Positions 9,601 through 18,501 of a stretch of DNA of 55,550 bases are shown here, in pieces. The position numbers were made by a program, and so were the translations under genes. Position 1 is the first letter of the stretch; each line of letters opens with the position of its first letter. The notes under the pieces were generated by a model. The model saw nothing but the letters and a program-made list of their open reading frames with translations, was not told the origin of the DNA and made no database searches. Origin of the DNA: Rivularia sp. MS3 (lineage in GTDB: Bacteria; Cyanobacteriota; Cyanobacteriia; Cyanobacteriales; Nostocaceae); the NCBI GenBank assembly GCA_019192545.1, contig JAHCMI010000063.1, positions 1 through 55,550 on the forward strand. Direction: 5' to 3'.

Positions 9601-9945
9601 CTTAATATTAATTCGATTGAATTGTCAGAAGTACCGGTAGAATCCAAAATTGCTCAAGCTTGCACTCCCGGAGGCAGACAACAGCAAAGTACTTTTATAG
9701 CTACAGGAAGGGGAGGATTACCGCTGAATCCTAATCAACCTGTAAGGAAACGAGCGGTAATTGCAAACTGGGTTGATTTACCGTCGCAAACTGTAAGTCA
9801 GGGAATAGGGAATAGGGAACAGGGAGTAGAAAGGAAAACAATTGTGGAAGCTCAGAAGTTTGCTGTGGATGAGAATGGGGGTGTTTTGCTCGTAGCGGAA
9901 TCCGAGGAAAGCGGTTATCGTGATTCGGGGTTAAATTGCGGTTGA
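6688..9945 (+). CDS. filamentous haemagglutinin N-terminal domain protein (TpsA-like), paralogue 2
   Basis: A 1085-residue protein with the same plan as its neighbours. It has a short signal peptide (MYNNWQVGLISAITIGSAL), a TPS domain with NLFHSFKEFSI and FLINPNGIIF, and many GNAGNI-type beta-helix repeats. Two copies of a SGSD-P/S-x-Y-x-K insert lie near residues 610 and 730. The C-terminal tail ACTPGGRQQQSTFIATGRGG is shared. It is markedly more Asn/Lys-rich and AT-rich than paralogues 1 and 3. The segment coding VSQGIGNREQGVER is a translated heptamer tandem repeat. No TpsB partner is seen. The start is the ATG at 6688 because the hydrophobic signal follows at once; no strong Shine-Dalgarno is visible. 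Confidence 0.83.
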   Translation: MYNNWQVGLISAITIGSALIYPNSHVNSQIIPDATLPNNSRVKVKGKINRIEGGTTAGGNLFHSFKEFSIPKGKKAFFNNAVDINNIITRVTGNSISNINGYIRANGSANLFLINPNGIIFDKGARLDIGGSFIGSTADSIKFSDGSFFSAISPESPPLLKINVPIGLQFGSNQMGKISNFGRLKVDSGKNITLISNRIENRRSLELNGGQISLAAIASEGLANLAKNGEFLGFEYQLNNINNLQSDAGTILIKNPIKVKKDKAGNTGKIIIQAEDSLEIIRTSIKSSNGSDINLQAKKLSVIDSIIETAINSKVNDDGGDISILAELIKITDTRNQRGSTRISSQVLTNAKGNGGDIDITTDSLLIANKARIYAGTRGKGNAGSVSINASDAIELLEGDIFSQVDNRGIGNSGNINIKANSLTLDGGDGNRALINTNVKAKGSGTAGTIFIDVEDKIKLINGGRIVSNLEKKGDGSGGNIFINARLLFLERGGRIQALTKGNGQAGNIDVRADELISISGNPQYTSSAGIYTSSEATAGGEGGNINLIANKLKISDNAVLNARSRSSFPGGNITVEVDSLEMTDGGQILTTAFAEGNAGNIEINARENISISGSDSSYFKRQIKLFKQKRNADSLVANDTPSSGLLARNTGNSDGGKILINTEKITVRDGGVLSSESIGKGNSGNIKIDANFIELINGGQIITNSKNSGNAGNIILNADKTDATEILISGSDPNYLQKFTQASELVEQGVFDEINQIIPNDTSNSALLAKTQGSGSAGSLTLNAQKLKIANQAEIAASTSIKSTGSGGSIVFNVGKLNIENNAQVAVSSNGTGNAGNINVNARFIGLNNNALLTANTQSAKVDSKIEQATINLNSEQLIMRRGSNITTNAKGENVIGGNINIETDIIAALENSDISANSENFRGGNVRIKTQGIFGTQFRLQSTLNSDITATGATEEANGNVEIITPDTDLNINSIELSEVPVESKIAQACTPGGRQQQSTFIATGRGGLPLNPNQPVRKRAVIANWVDLPSQTVSQGIGNREQGVERKTIVEAQKFAVDENGGVLLVAESEESGYRDSGLNCG

Positions 9946-10043
9946 TAAAGTTTAATTTTGCTATTAGCGAAATCTTGATTAATTTATTTTAAGGGTAAAT
10001 ATTTGCTTTTACAGGTATTTTGTAAGTTGTGCAAAACTCTGGT

Positions 10044-10110
10044 GGTGCGTGACACTATTATCAACTTTGTTATCAGGTTCAGAATTAGTCGAAGTGTCAC
10101 AGCACCCTAC
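10044..10110 (-). repeat. bulged hairpin repeat, second inverted copy
   Basis: Nearly identical to 6357-6423, including the ACT/AGT inner stem. It is part of the larger duplicated 3' segment 9657-10111. Confidence 0.75.
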
Positions 10111-10238
10111 ATATTGGGATTTATTGGGATGATCCACACCTTCGGTGAATGCTTCGCTACATTTGCTTCGGACAATTAAAATACTATTAAATTTACAAAA
10201 CTCGGATGCTCCCAATTTTGATTGTTTAAACCTTATTC

Positions 10239-10454
10239 GTAGGGTGCTGTGGCGGTTACGATAACTTCTAAACTTTGACTACAAAGCAGGAAATTACCGT
10301 CACGCTTATTCGTAGGGTGCTGTGACGGTTACGATAACTTCTAAACTTTGACTACAAAGCAGGAAATTACCGTCACGCTTATTCGTAGGGTGCTGTGACG
10401 GTTACGATAACTTCTAAACTTTGACTACAAAGCAGGAAATTACCGTCACGCACC
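10239..10454 (+). repeat. three tandem bulged hairpins, 73-bp period
   Basis: GTAG feet lie at 10239, 10312 and 10385, and the three units are almost identical. The first two right arms stop at ACCGTCACGC and run straight into TTATTC and the next GTAG; only the third is completed by ACC. The first unit has GGCGG where the others have GACGG, which breaks one stem pair. Between 10111 and 10238 I see no gene. Confidence 0.8.
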
Positions 10455-10536
10455 AATCAGTATGTTCCTTAATACAGCGCTTTTCGGTTGAGTCGAATAC
10501 ACTCAAACCTCACCCCGCGCTGACGCGCACCCCTCT

Positions 10537-10703
10537 CCTTACCAAAGGATACTGCTGGTTATTCAGGGGTGACACCCCTGAATAACCAAAAAAATGAGGG
10601 TTTGAGGAGTGCGATCGCACTCCTGCTGATAACTTAAAATCCCTATTAATTCGTTGGGATGAGGGGTCTGACCTACTATTCGCCAACAGTATCCTTACCA
10701 AAG
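10537..10703. mobile_element. 144-bp MITE-like element with 11-bp direct flanks, copy 1
   Basis: The element proper is 10549-10692, starting ATACTG and ending CAGTAT, flanked by CCTTACCAAAG at 10537-10547 and 10693-10703. Inside are a 31-bp perfect hairpin (GGTTATTCAGGGGTG, one base, then its complement) and the 20-bp palindrome AGGAGTGCGATCGCACTCCT containing HIP1. It codes for nothing credible. The insertion sits in the loop of a CCCTCTCCTT...GAGGGG hairpin. A second, apparently identical copy is at 23191-23334. The flanking region 10704-10890 is AT-rich upstream sequence of the next gene. Confidence 0.85.
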
Positions 10704-10890
10704 AAGAGGGGAAAGAATAAATTTGATTTGTATTCTATTGAAGTGAAAACTGCTATTTATCAACTTGATGATTCATAAATTTTAATATTTTGATACAGAA
10801 TCTTCACTATTTATAACTGTATTTTCCCTTAAAATATCTCTCATTGATATAAATAAAACACTACATATTTAAAATATTATTAGTTAACAA

Positions 10891-13800
10891 ATGTCTGCTA
10901 ATTTACGAATCATACTAGCAGCTACTGCAATATTTGGTGCTGCATTTATATCGTCTACTAATCCTGTAAAGGCTCAAAATATTACCTTAGATGGTTCGCT
11001 GGGCAAACAGCAAACTTTACAAGGTGCCGATTACAATATTCCTCAATCTATGGGACAAACTGCTGGTAATAATTTGTTTCATAGCTTTGAGAAGTTTAAT
11101 TTAAACGCTAATGAAGCGGCTATTTTTCAAAGTAACGATAATATCCAAAATATTTTATCGCGGGTGACTGGTGGTAATGCTTCTTCTATTGATGGATTGA
11201 TTCGTACTCTAAATAAAGATGTTAATTTTTTCTTAATTAATCCTAACGGTATTGTGTTCGGAGAAAATGCCCGTTTGGATGTGGGAGGTTCGTTTGTTGC
11301 GAGTACGGCGGATGCTTTTGTATTCAATGATGGAAGCGAATTTAGTGCAATTAATCCCCAAGCTGCACCGTTATTAAAAGTTAATATAACTCCAGGATTG
11401 CAGTACGGTGAAAATCATGCCTCTACAACTATTAAAAGTACTGGTAATTTAGCAGCAGGACAAGATTTAAAGTTAGATGCAGGTAACTTGGATTTACGGG
11501 GACAACTGCAAGCAGGGAAGGATTTAATTTTACAAGGTGATAATGTCAAGATTAGGGATAGTGTAGATAAACCTTTTATTGCTGCTGCTGGCAATAAGCT
11601 ATCAGTTTTAGGTAGAGAAAGCGTTGATATCTTTGCTTTGAATCATTCCGAGAGCGGCTTGTTTTCTCGTGGGGATATGGTTTTACAGAGCGCGATCGCA
11701 ATTAATGGGGATGCACATTTCCACAGTGGTGGAAGTTTCCGGGTTGAGAAATTAGATGATAGCTTGGGGAGTTTGTTTAGTCCTAATGGTGCGATAATTC
11801 GTGCTGGTGGTGATGTCAGCTTCGATAGTTATACCGGAGCATCTTTACATATCTTCGCAGGTGGAAGCGTCAATGTTCCCGAAGAAATCAAGATTACGGG
11901 TACAGCAGAAAATTCAATTCGAGAGCAAGTAACCCTTTCCGACGGGAAAACTTTAGTTGATATTGATGGGAGTAGTAAACCAACTTTAGATATTAGAGTG
12001 GGAATTGTTGGTAGTAAAGAAATTGGGGATATTAATATTAGAAGTGTTTCTGTTGAATCAGCAGATGGTTTGGTTTTTTTGAGTAATAAGTATCAATCAG
12101 ACGAATCTAAAAAAGATGGTTCTATCGAACTGACACAGATTTTTGTAGATGCTTATTCGTTTATAGGAAATGCTGGTTCAGTTTTTATTGATTCTGCTGG
12201 AGATATTAATGTTCGTGCTATTTACACATCTTCAGGTTCTGGAAACGGTGGTGATATAAATATTCTTGCTGATAATTCAATTCAACTTCAACGGACTAAT
12301 ATAAATTCATCTTCATCTTTTGGAAGGAGTGGTAATGTAAATATTTTTGCCAAGAATTCAATTCAATTAGAACGCAGTCTTATTAATAGTGCTACTGTCG
12401 GAGGAGAAAAAAATGCTGGTGATATATCCATTAAAACTCCACAATTAGAGCTAAAAGGTTCTTCTGTAATTAGTGCTAGTACTTCTTCTAGAAGTTCCGG
12501 TAATGGTGGAAATATTAATATTTATGTTGATAGCTTAAAAATTGATGAAGGTTCGGACATTATTAGTGCTTCTGGTGGTGCTGGAAAAGGAGGAGACATT
12601 ACAGTAAATGCAACAGATTTAATCGAAATAGTTGGCTTTTCTCGTGTTGCAGGTAGTGGAATTTCATCCCAAGCAAGTGGTATAGATAAAGCAGGAAATG
12701 TAAGTATTAATACGGGCAAGCTGATTCTCCGAGATGGTGGTGGAATATCAGTTAGTACTAGGGGTGAAGGTGATGCTGGAAATATTGATATTACTGCAAA
12801 ATCTATAGAGATTTACAATCGAGAAGCAAATAATTTGCCACTGGGTACTTTTGTTCTCAATCCTCTTTCAACAAGTGTACCAACTGGTTTATCTACTCAA
12901 ACTAATCCCGGTTCTACAGGAAATGCGGGAAATATAACTATTAACACCGACAACTTATTAATTACAGATAGCGGACAAGTAACAGCTCAAACATTAGGAG
13001 GTGGGGATAGTGGAAAAATTGATGTCAAAGCCAAAGAAATCGAACTGATTGGTACATCAGAAAAATTTGTTCCTACTCTTTTGAGTTCTGGAACAGCATC
13101 AGCTGTCGATGGAAAAGCAGGAAATTTAACAATTACAACCGAACGCTTATCTGTATCTGAAGAAGCACAAATTACAACAGGTACATTAGGTTTGGGAAAA
13201 GGAGCAAATCTCAGAATAGATGCGACTGAATTTATAGAAGTTACAAATTCTGGACTTATCAGCAGTGGTAGTAATGGAATAGGTGATGCAGGTGATTTAA
13301 TTCTTAATGCTCCTATAGTCAAAGTTTTAAATGGAGGACAGATATTATCTGCTACTAATATATCTGGAAAAGGAGGTTCGTTAACTATCAATGCAACAAA
13401 GCTATTTGAATTACGTGGAACAAGTAGCGAAGGAATTGAAAGTTTTTTAGCTTCAACAACTTTCGGTACGGGAAATGCAGGAAAACTAACAATAACTGCT
13501 CCTACTGTCTTAGTTAAAGATACAGGACAAATAAGAGCCGATACTTTTAATAATGCAACAGGAAATGGTAATGATATAAATATTCAAGCCGATAAAATTT
13601 CTCTGAGCAATCAAGCCGATATTTCAGCAGGAACCACAAGTAAAGGAAATGCAGGAAATATCATAGTTACAGCTAATAATTTTGAAGCTGACAGTGGTAG
13701 CAAACTGCGTACAGCAACGAACGGTAGTAAAAAAGCTGGTAACATCACCCTAAACATCAAAGACAACCTCACCCTCAACGGCTCCGAAACCGGAATCTTC

Positions 13801-14673
13801 GCTGACACTGAAAAAAACTCTACAGGAAACGGTGGTAGTATATTTATCGACCCTGAAGTTGTCAACATCTTCGATGGTGCTTTAATTTCAGTTAACAGTA
13901 GCGGTGAAGGAATTGGTGGAGACATCGAACTAGCAGCAGGTAAACTCAACCTCGACAACGGTAAAATTACAGCCGAAACCCGTAGCAATATTGGTGGTGA
14001 TATAACTTTAAATATTCAAGATTTATTATTACTCCGCAACAACAGTCAAATCTCCACCACAGCGGGAGACGAACAGTTTGGTGGTGATGGTGGTAACATT
14101 AACATCAATTCACCATTCATCGTTGCTTTACCCCAAGAAAATAGCGATATCACAGCAAATGCATTTAGCGGTAACGGAGGTGAAATTAATATTAATACTA
14201 GGGGTATTTTCGGAATATTTCCCCAAGATAGTCCTACAAATAACAGTGACATTACAGCCAGTTCCCAAACGGGTATTAATGGTGAAATAAATATTGATGG
14301 ATTAGATATTGACCCGAATCGTGGTGTAATTGAACTACCATCAAACCTAGTTGATGCATCAGAGCAAGTTGCTCAAGCTTGCACTCCCGGAGGCAGACAA
14401 AATGCCGGTACTTTTGTCGCCACTGGAAGGGGAGGTTTACCGCTCAATCCTAATCAACCTGTAAGGAAAGCTGCGGTAATTACAAACTGGGTTGATTTAC
14501 CGTCGCAAACTGCTGATACAAGAGTAGATAAATTACCCAAAACATCCGCTACTAAATATCCTCGTAAAATCGTTGAAGCCCAGAAAATCCTAGTAGATAA
14601 AAATGGCGATACCTTCCTCGTCGCCGAATCTGCCCAAAATTCCCACACTTCCTCTACTATCTCCTGTAGTTAA
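10891..14673 (+). CDS. filamentous haemagglutinin N-terminal domain protein (TpsA-like), paralogue 3
   Basis: At 1260 residues this is the largest of the three. A signal peptide ends near NPVKAQ (residue about 29). The TPS domain has NNLFHSFEKFNL and FFLINPNGIVFG. A long beta-helix follows, built from GNAGNITI/GKGGDITV repeats with DGGGIS or NGGQI turns. The end LDIDPNRGVIELP...ACTPGGRQ matches paralogue 1, but the heptamer-derived SQGIGNR stretch is absent and replaced by TADTRVDKLPKTS. Bases about 13738-13990 switch to C-ending codons. It is followed after 80 bp by the CHAT protease on the same strand, so the two may be co-transcribed. TpsA-like export is inferred from the N-terminal domain; the function is unknown. 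Confidence 0.85.
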   Translation: MSANLRIILAATAIFGAAFISSTNPVKAQNITLDGSLGKQQTLQGADYNIPQSMGQTAGNNLFHSFEKFNLNANEAAIFQSNDNIQNILSRVTGGNASSIDGLIRTLNKDVNFFLINPNGIVFGENARLDVGGSFVASTADAFVFNDGSEFSAINPQAAPLLKVNITPGLQYGENHASTTIKSTGNLAAGQDLKLDAGNLDLRGQLQAGKDLILQGDNVKIRDSVDKPFIAAAGNKLSVLGRESVDIFALNHSESGLFSRGDMVLQSAIAINGDAHFHSGGSFRVEKLDDSLGSLFSPNGAIIRAGGDVSFDSYTGASLHIFAGGSVNVPEEIKITGTAENSIREQVTLSDGKTLVDIDGSSKPTLDIRVGIVGSKEIGDINIRSVSVESADGLVFLSNKYQSDESKKDGSIELTQIFVDAYSFIGNAGSVFIDSAGDINVRAIYTSSGSGNGGDINILADNSIQLQRTNINSSSSFGRSGNVNIFAKNSIQLERSLINSATVGGEKNAGDISIKTPQLELKGSSVISASTSSRSSGNGGNINIYVDSLKIDEGSDIISASGGAGKGGDITVNATDLIEIVGFSRVAGSGISSQASGIDKAGNVSINTGKLILRDGGGISVSTRGEGDAGNIDITAKSIEIYNREANNLPLGTFVLNPLSTSVPTGLSTQTNPGSTGNAGNITINTDNLLITDSGQVTAQTLGGGDSGKIDVKAKEIELIGTSEKFVPTLLSSGTASAVDGKAGNLTITTERLSVSEEAQITTGTLGLGKGANLRIDATEFIEVTNSGLISSGSNGIGDAGDLILNAPIVKVLNGGQILSATNISGKGGSLTINATKLFELRGTSSEGIESFLASTTFGTGNAGKLTITAPTVLVKDTGQIRADTFNNATGNGNDINIQADKISLSNQADISAGTTSKGNAGNIIVTANNFEADSGSKLRTATNGSKKAGNITLNIKDNLTLNGSETGIFADTEKNSTGNGGSIFIDPEVVNIFDGALISVNSSGEGIGGDIELAAGKLNLDNGKITAETRSNIGGDITLNIQDLLLLRNNSQISTTAGDEQFGGDGGNININSPFIVALPQENSDITANAFSGNGGEININTRGIFGIFPQDSPTNNSDITASSQTGINGEINIDGLDIDPNRGVIELPSNLVDASEQVAQACTPGGRQNAGTFVATGRGGLPLNPNQPVRKAAVITNWVDLPSQTADTRVDKLPKTSATKYPRKIVEAQKILVDKNGDTFLVAESAQNSHTSSTISCS

Positions 14674-14753
14674 TCTATTTACCTTTCCCAAAAAACTCCG
14701 CGTACCTTTGCGCTTACCTCATTTTCCTCTGCGTTAAAAAATATATAACTATT

Positions 14754-17312
14754 ATGAAATTCAAAATTAATATAAAAATCCGTTATTTCCCTACTTTCCT
14801 TGCTTTAGTTTTAATTACGGCGTTGTGTACGATTAGTTTCCCCGTAACTGCAAATATAGTCAAAACCCAGCATATAGCATCCCTGCAACAAGGAAAACAA
14901 CTATATGAAGCCGAACGATTTGCTGATTCTGTCAACGTATTGCAACAAGCTGTTACAAACTATCGCAGTCAAGGAGATACATTAAAACAAGCCGTTGCAT
15001 TAAGTAATTTGGCTTTAGCTTACAAAAAATTGGGTAATTTAAATCAAGCCCAAACGGCAATTACTGAAAGCGTAAAATTATTTGATGCGAAACAAAACTC
15101 AATTCAAAATCCCCAGGTTTTAGCTGCAATTCTCGATATCCAAGGCAGCATTCAGCTAGATTTAGGGCAAGCAGAAGCAGCGCTGAAAACTTGGCAGCGC
15201 GGGGAAGCAATTTATAAACAAGTTAATAATCAAAGTAGTATTGTTAGCAATCGTATCAATCAAGCTCAAGCGTTGCAGGTATTGGGGTTTTACCGTCGGA
15301 GTTTAACAACTTTGACTGCACTGCAAACAGAGTTAAAATCGCAACCAGATTCTATTATTAAAGCAGTAGAATTACGTTCTTTAGGAGATGCTTTACAATT
15401 AGCGGGAGACTTGAAGCAATCTCGTCAGGTATTGCAGCAAAGTTTGCAAATTGCTCAAAAATTGGATTCTCCCCAAAATGTCAGCGCTGCTTTATTTAGT
15501 TTGGGTAATACAGCCCGAATCGAGCAAGATTTTCCCGCAGCAATTAAGTTTTATCAGCAAGCTGCCGCAGCTACAGCTAACCCTACAACTCAAGTACAAG
15601 CTCAAATTAATCAATTTAGTTTGCTGGTTAATCAAGAGCAAGCAGAAACAGCACGAACTTTATTACCACAAATTCAAACTCAACTTGATAAATTACCGGC
15701 TTCGCAATCAAATATCTATGCTCGACTGCATTTGGTGCAAAGTTTGCTCAAATTGAAAACTCAACCACAAATGCTTGCTAAAATTTCTGCTACTGCCGTA
15801 GAGCAAGCTAAAAAATTAGCAGATAAAAGAGCAGAAAGCTTTGCTTTGGGAACTTTGGGCAGCGTATACGAGCAAACCCAGCAATATGCAAATGCACGCA
15901 AACTTACCCAACAAGCACTTGCCATTGCTCAAACTATTAATGCTCCGGATATATCTTACCGGTGGCATTGGCAACTAGGAAGATTATTGAAAAAACAAGG
16001 AAATATTGCCAGCGCGATCGCATCTTACGATACTGCCGTAGATGATTTACAAACTCTTCGCAGCGATTTAGTGGCAGTAAATCGAGACGTACAGTATTCT
16101 TTCAAAGAAAGTGTAGAACCAGTATATCGGGAATCGGTGGCATTGCTGCTAGAGTCGCAGAAAATTAACAAGAGTGAAAAAACTTTAGATAAAGCCAGAC
16201 AAAGAATTGAATCCTTGCAGCTAGCGGAATTAGACGATTACTTTCGTCAAGCTTGTATAGATACTCAAACGGTAGTCTTGGATAAAGTGGTAGACGAAGA
16301 TAATCCTACCGCCGCTATTATTTACCCGATTATTTTACCCGAGCAACTACAGGTAATTGTTAAAATTCCCAATCAGCCGTTGCGTAACTATGCTGTTGAT
16401 AAAAACCAAGATGAAGTTGAAACAACTCTGACACAGTTGCGCCAGTATATTTTAGAGCCAGATAGAGCCGATGAAGTGCAGCAGCTATCGCAGCAAGTAT
16501 ACGGTTGGTTAATTAAAGATATTGAGTCAGATTTACAGAATAGTAAAGTTAATACCCTCGTATTCGTCTTGGATGGGGCATTACGTAATATTCCAATGGC
16601 TACTTTATACGATGGCGAGCAGTATTTAGTTGAAAAATATGCAGTGTCGCTAAGTTTGGGGCTTCAGTTGTTGGCACCAAAACCCTTAGCACAGCAGCCA
16701 CTCAACGTTTTAGCGGCTGGTTTAGTAGAGCCACCAGAAGATTTTCAGAAGTTTCCTTCTTTGCCAGAAATTAAATCCGAGTTTAATTTGATTGATAAAG
16801 CTGGAGTAGCGACAAAACAGCTTTTAAACAACGAATTCACCAGCACAACCTTAGAGAAAAACGTTAATAAAACTCCATTTAACGTGCTGCATTTAGCAAC
16901 TCACGGTCAATTTAGTTCTCAGCCTGAAAACACTTTTATTTTAGCCGCAGATGGTGCAATTAACGTTACCCAATTCGATAGTTTGCTGCGTCGTCGGGGT
17001 GAAGTTCGCTCGCAAGCCTTGGAAATGTTGGTGTTAAGCGCTTGTCAAACTGCTGCTGGCGACAATCGCGCCACACTAGGCTTAGCGGGGGTATCCGTCA
17101 AAGCAGGAGCGCGGAGTACCTTAGCTTCACTGTGGCATGTCAACGATAAATCCACCGCGATTTTGATGGGTGAATTTTATCAGGAGTTAGCTAATACCAA
17201 AGTAACCAAAGCAGAAGCCTTACGTCGTGCCCAAGTCAAGCTGTTGAAATATCCCAACTACAAGCTTCCCGGTTTTTGGGCACCTTATGTATTGGTTGGG
17301 AATTGGTTGTAG
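14754..17312 (+). CDS. TPR repeat protein with C-terminal CHAT protease domain
   Basis: An 852-residue protein. Residues about 10-35 are one hydrophobic segment (signal peptide or anchor, YFPTFLALVLITALCTISF), so the protein is probably periplasmic or membrane-attached. Residues about 40-440 hold TPR-like helical repeats (for example ALSNLALAYKKLGNLNQA). Residues about 560-852 form a CHAT domain, a caspase-like peptidase fold, with both catalytic residues: His717 in HLATHG and Cys764 in LSACQT. The end GFWAPYVLVGNWL is the usual CHAT C-terminus. CHAT proteins are cysteine proteases in several bacterial conflict systems. In cyanobacteria they often sit beside haemagglutinin-type exoproteins, as here. 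A role in cleaving or processing the upstream proteins is only a guess. Confidence 0.88.
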   Translation: MKFKINIKIRYFPTFLALVLITALCTISFPVTANIVKTQHIASLQQGKQLYEAERFADSVNVLQQAVTNYRSQGDTLKQAVALSNLALAYKKLGNLNQAQTAITESVKLFDAKQNSIQNPQVLAAILDIQGSIQLDLGQAEAALKTWQRGEAIYKQVNNQSSIVSNRINQAQALQVLGFYRRSLTTLTALQTELKSQPDSIIKAVELRSLGDALQLAGDLKQSRQVLQQSLQIAQKLDSPQNVSAALFSLGNTARIEQDFPAAIKFYQQAAAATANPTTQVQAQINQFSLLVNQEQAETARTLLPQIQTQLDKLPASQSNIYARLHLVQSLLKLKTQPQMLAKISATAVEQAKKLADKRAESFALGTLGSVYEQTQQYANARKLTQQALAIAQTINAPDISYRWHWQLGRLLKKQGNIASAIASYDTAVDDLQTLRSDLVAVNRDVQYSFKESVEPVYRESVALLLESQKINKSEKTLDKARQRIESLQLAELDDYFRQACIDTQTVVLDKVVDEDNPTAAIIYPIILPEQLQVIVKIPNQPLRNYAVDKNQDEVETTLTQLRQYILEPDRADEVQQLSQQVYGWLIKDIESDLQNSKVNTLVFVLDGALRNIPMATLYDGEQYLVEKYAVSLSLGLQLLAPKPLAQQPLNVLAAGLVEPPEDFQKFPSLPEIKSEFNLIDKAGVATKQLLNNEFTSTTLEKNVNKTPFNVLHLATHGQFSSQPENTFILAADGAINVTQFDSLLRRRGEVRSQALEMLVLSACQTAAGDNRATLGLAGVSVKAGARSTLASLWHVNDKSTAILMGEFYQELANTKVTKAEALRRAQVKLLKYPNYKLPGFWAPYVLVGNWL

Positions 17313-17354
17313 GGTATTGGTAATTGGGTATTGGTAATGGATAATTGGTATTCG

Positions 17355-17429
17355 TAGGTTGGGTGCAACGGAGTGTAACCCAACATTCTCAACCTCACCC
17401 CTTCCCCTCTCCTTGGTAAGGGAGAGGGG
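17355..17429. repeat. two common intergenic palindromes after the CHAT gene
   Basis: GTTGGGT...AACCCAAC (about 17358-17384) is followed by CCCCTCTCCTT...AGGGAGAGGGG (17404-17429). The second can fold as a strong hairpin and may stop transcription between the two convergent genes. The same two motifs recur at 28916-28979 and in the 900-1803 array. Confidence 0.55.
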
Positions 17430-17517
17430 TTAAAGAAAAATTGGTTGAGTCATTGTGTATCTTATTCAACTGAAAACCACTATACCCATTACCAAATCCC
17501 ACAAATACGATAAAAAT

Positions 17518-18051
17518 CTAAGCTGTTTCCAAAGATGGAAAATGCGGCTTTACTGATTCGAGCCAAGTTGCAATGCGATCGTCAGTTTTGTCGCTTTCAT
17601 TAACTTCATCAATGGGTAAACCGATAAATTTACCGTCACGCACTGCAAAGGAATATTCATAGGTGTAACCATCGGTAGGAATTTCCCCAACGAGGGTTGC
17701 ACCCAATTTTTTAAAGTGATCGTATAAGGTTCCTAATGCACTGACAAACTGTTCGCCGTGATTCTTATAATCTCCAGCACCGAACAATGCAATAGTTTTA
17801 CCTGTAAAATCTGGCTTATCCATTTCCATTTCAAATAATGGATCGCGCCAGTCATTTTGGACTTCTCCAGAACCCCAGGTGGAACAACCGAATAGCAAAT
17901 GATCGTACTCAAGCATTTCATCAACGCTGGTAAAATCTTCTTCCATGCTAAAAAGTTCGCATAGTTCTTCACCAAAATGCTCGTGTATTTTTGTAGCGAT
18001 TTCTTCAGTTATACCGGAAGTACTGCCATAAAAAATAGCCATCTTTGCCAT
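17518..18051 (-). CDS. isiB: long-chain flavodoxin
   Basis: A 177-residue FMN electron carrier. It replaces ferredoxin in photosynthetic electron transfer when iron is scarce and acts in the cytoplasm at photosystem I and FNR. Visible features are the phosphate loop FYGSTSGITEEIA at the N-terminus, the first flavin loop GCSTWGSGE with its Trp, and the second loop GAGDYKNHGEQF with its Tyr. The inserted loop and the length are those of long-chain flavodoxins. The reading frame extends 9 codons upstream, but AGAGGAG lies 8 nt before the ATG at 18051, so that start (MAKMAIFYG) is preferred. It converges with the CHAT gene. Iron (Fur) control is expected for isiB; I do not see a clear Fur box. 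Confidence 0.9.
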   Translation of the reverse strand: MAKMAIFYGSTSGITEEIATKIHEHFGEELCELFSMEEDFTSVDEMLEYDHLLFGCSTWGSGEVQNDWRDPLFEMEMDKPDFTGKTIALFGAGDYKNHGEQFVSALGTLYDHFKKLGATLVGEIPTDGYTYEYSFAVRDGKFIGLPIDEVNESDKTDDRIATWLESVKPHFPSLETA

Positions 18052-18501
18052 AATTAAAGCTCCTCTGGATTTAAGCAATAAACTTTTTTTGCTGCGATAT
18101 TTAGGATTTGTATTTCCAGAGATTCCCAGAGTTTAAACAGTCGCGATTCATAGAAGGTTAAAGGTTAAAAGTCAAAGGTTAAAGCTATTAACCCCCTCGC
18201 AACGAATGGAACTAACACATTTCGATCAAAAATATAAAATCCTTACAGGGAAGGGTTTTAGAATGTGTTAATTAGAAGTTGACTCCAATAATTACAATAC
18301 TATTCCAAATTACATTTAGATTTGTTGCAATGTTGTAACAGATATGACTAAATCTGTTAATACTCTATTGTATTGCAGGAAAAATGTCATAGCATTACGT
18401 AATTGGCTGAGGAAATTAATAAAGGCTAAAACCCATAATTAATAAACCTTTAACCTCTAACCTTTGACCTTTAACCTCTAACCTCTAACCTTAAATAACC
18501 T
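18052..18501. other. 450-bp intergenic region upstream of flavodoxin, with two inverted repeats
   Basis: No gene seen. TAACACATT (18213-18221) pairs with AATGTGTTA (18262-18270). TAACAGAT (18336-18343) pairs with ATCTGTTA (18352-18359), a compact 8-8-8 palindrome that could be an operator. GGTTAAAGG-type heptamer repeats occupy about 18155-18185 and 18440-18498. Confidence 0.5.

Noticed and set aside
10510-10701. 63-codon minus-strand open frame
   Set aside because: It lies almost entirely within the MITE, and the same frame occurs in the second copy at 23182-23385; the sequence is a palindromic repeat rather than a gene.
17630-17645. ACCGTCACGCAC, equal to an arm of the hairpin repeat
   Set aside because: It lies inside the flavodoxin gene where it encodes part of VRDGKFIG; no second arm or GTAG is nearby, so it is chance similarity.
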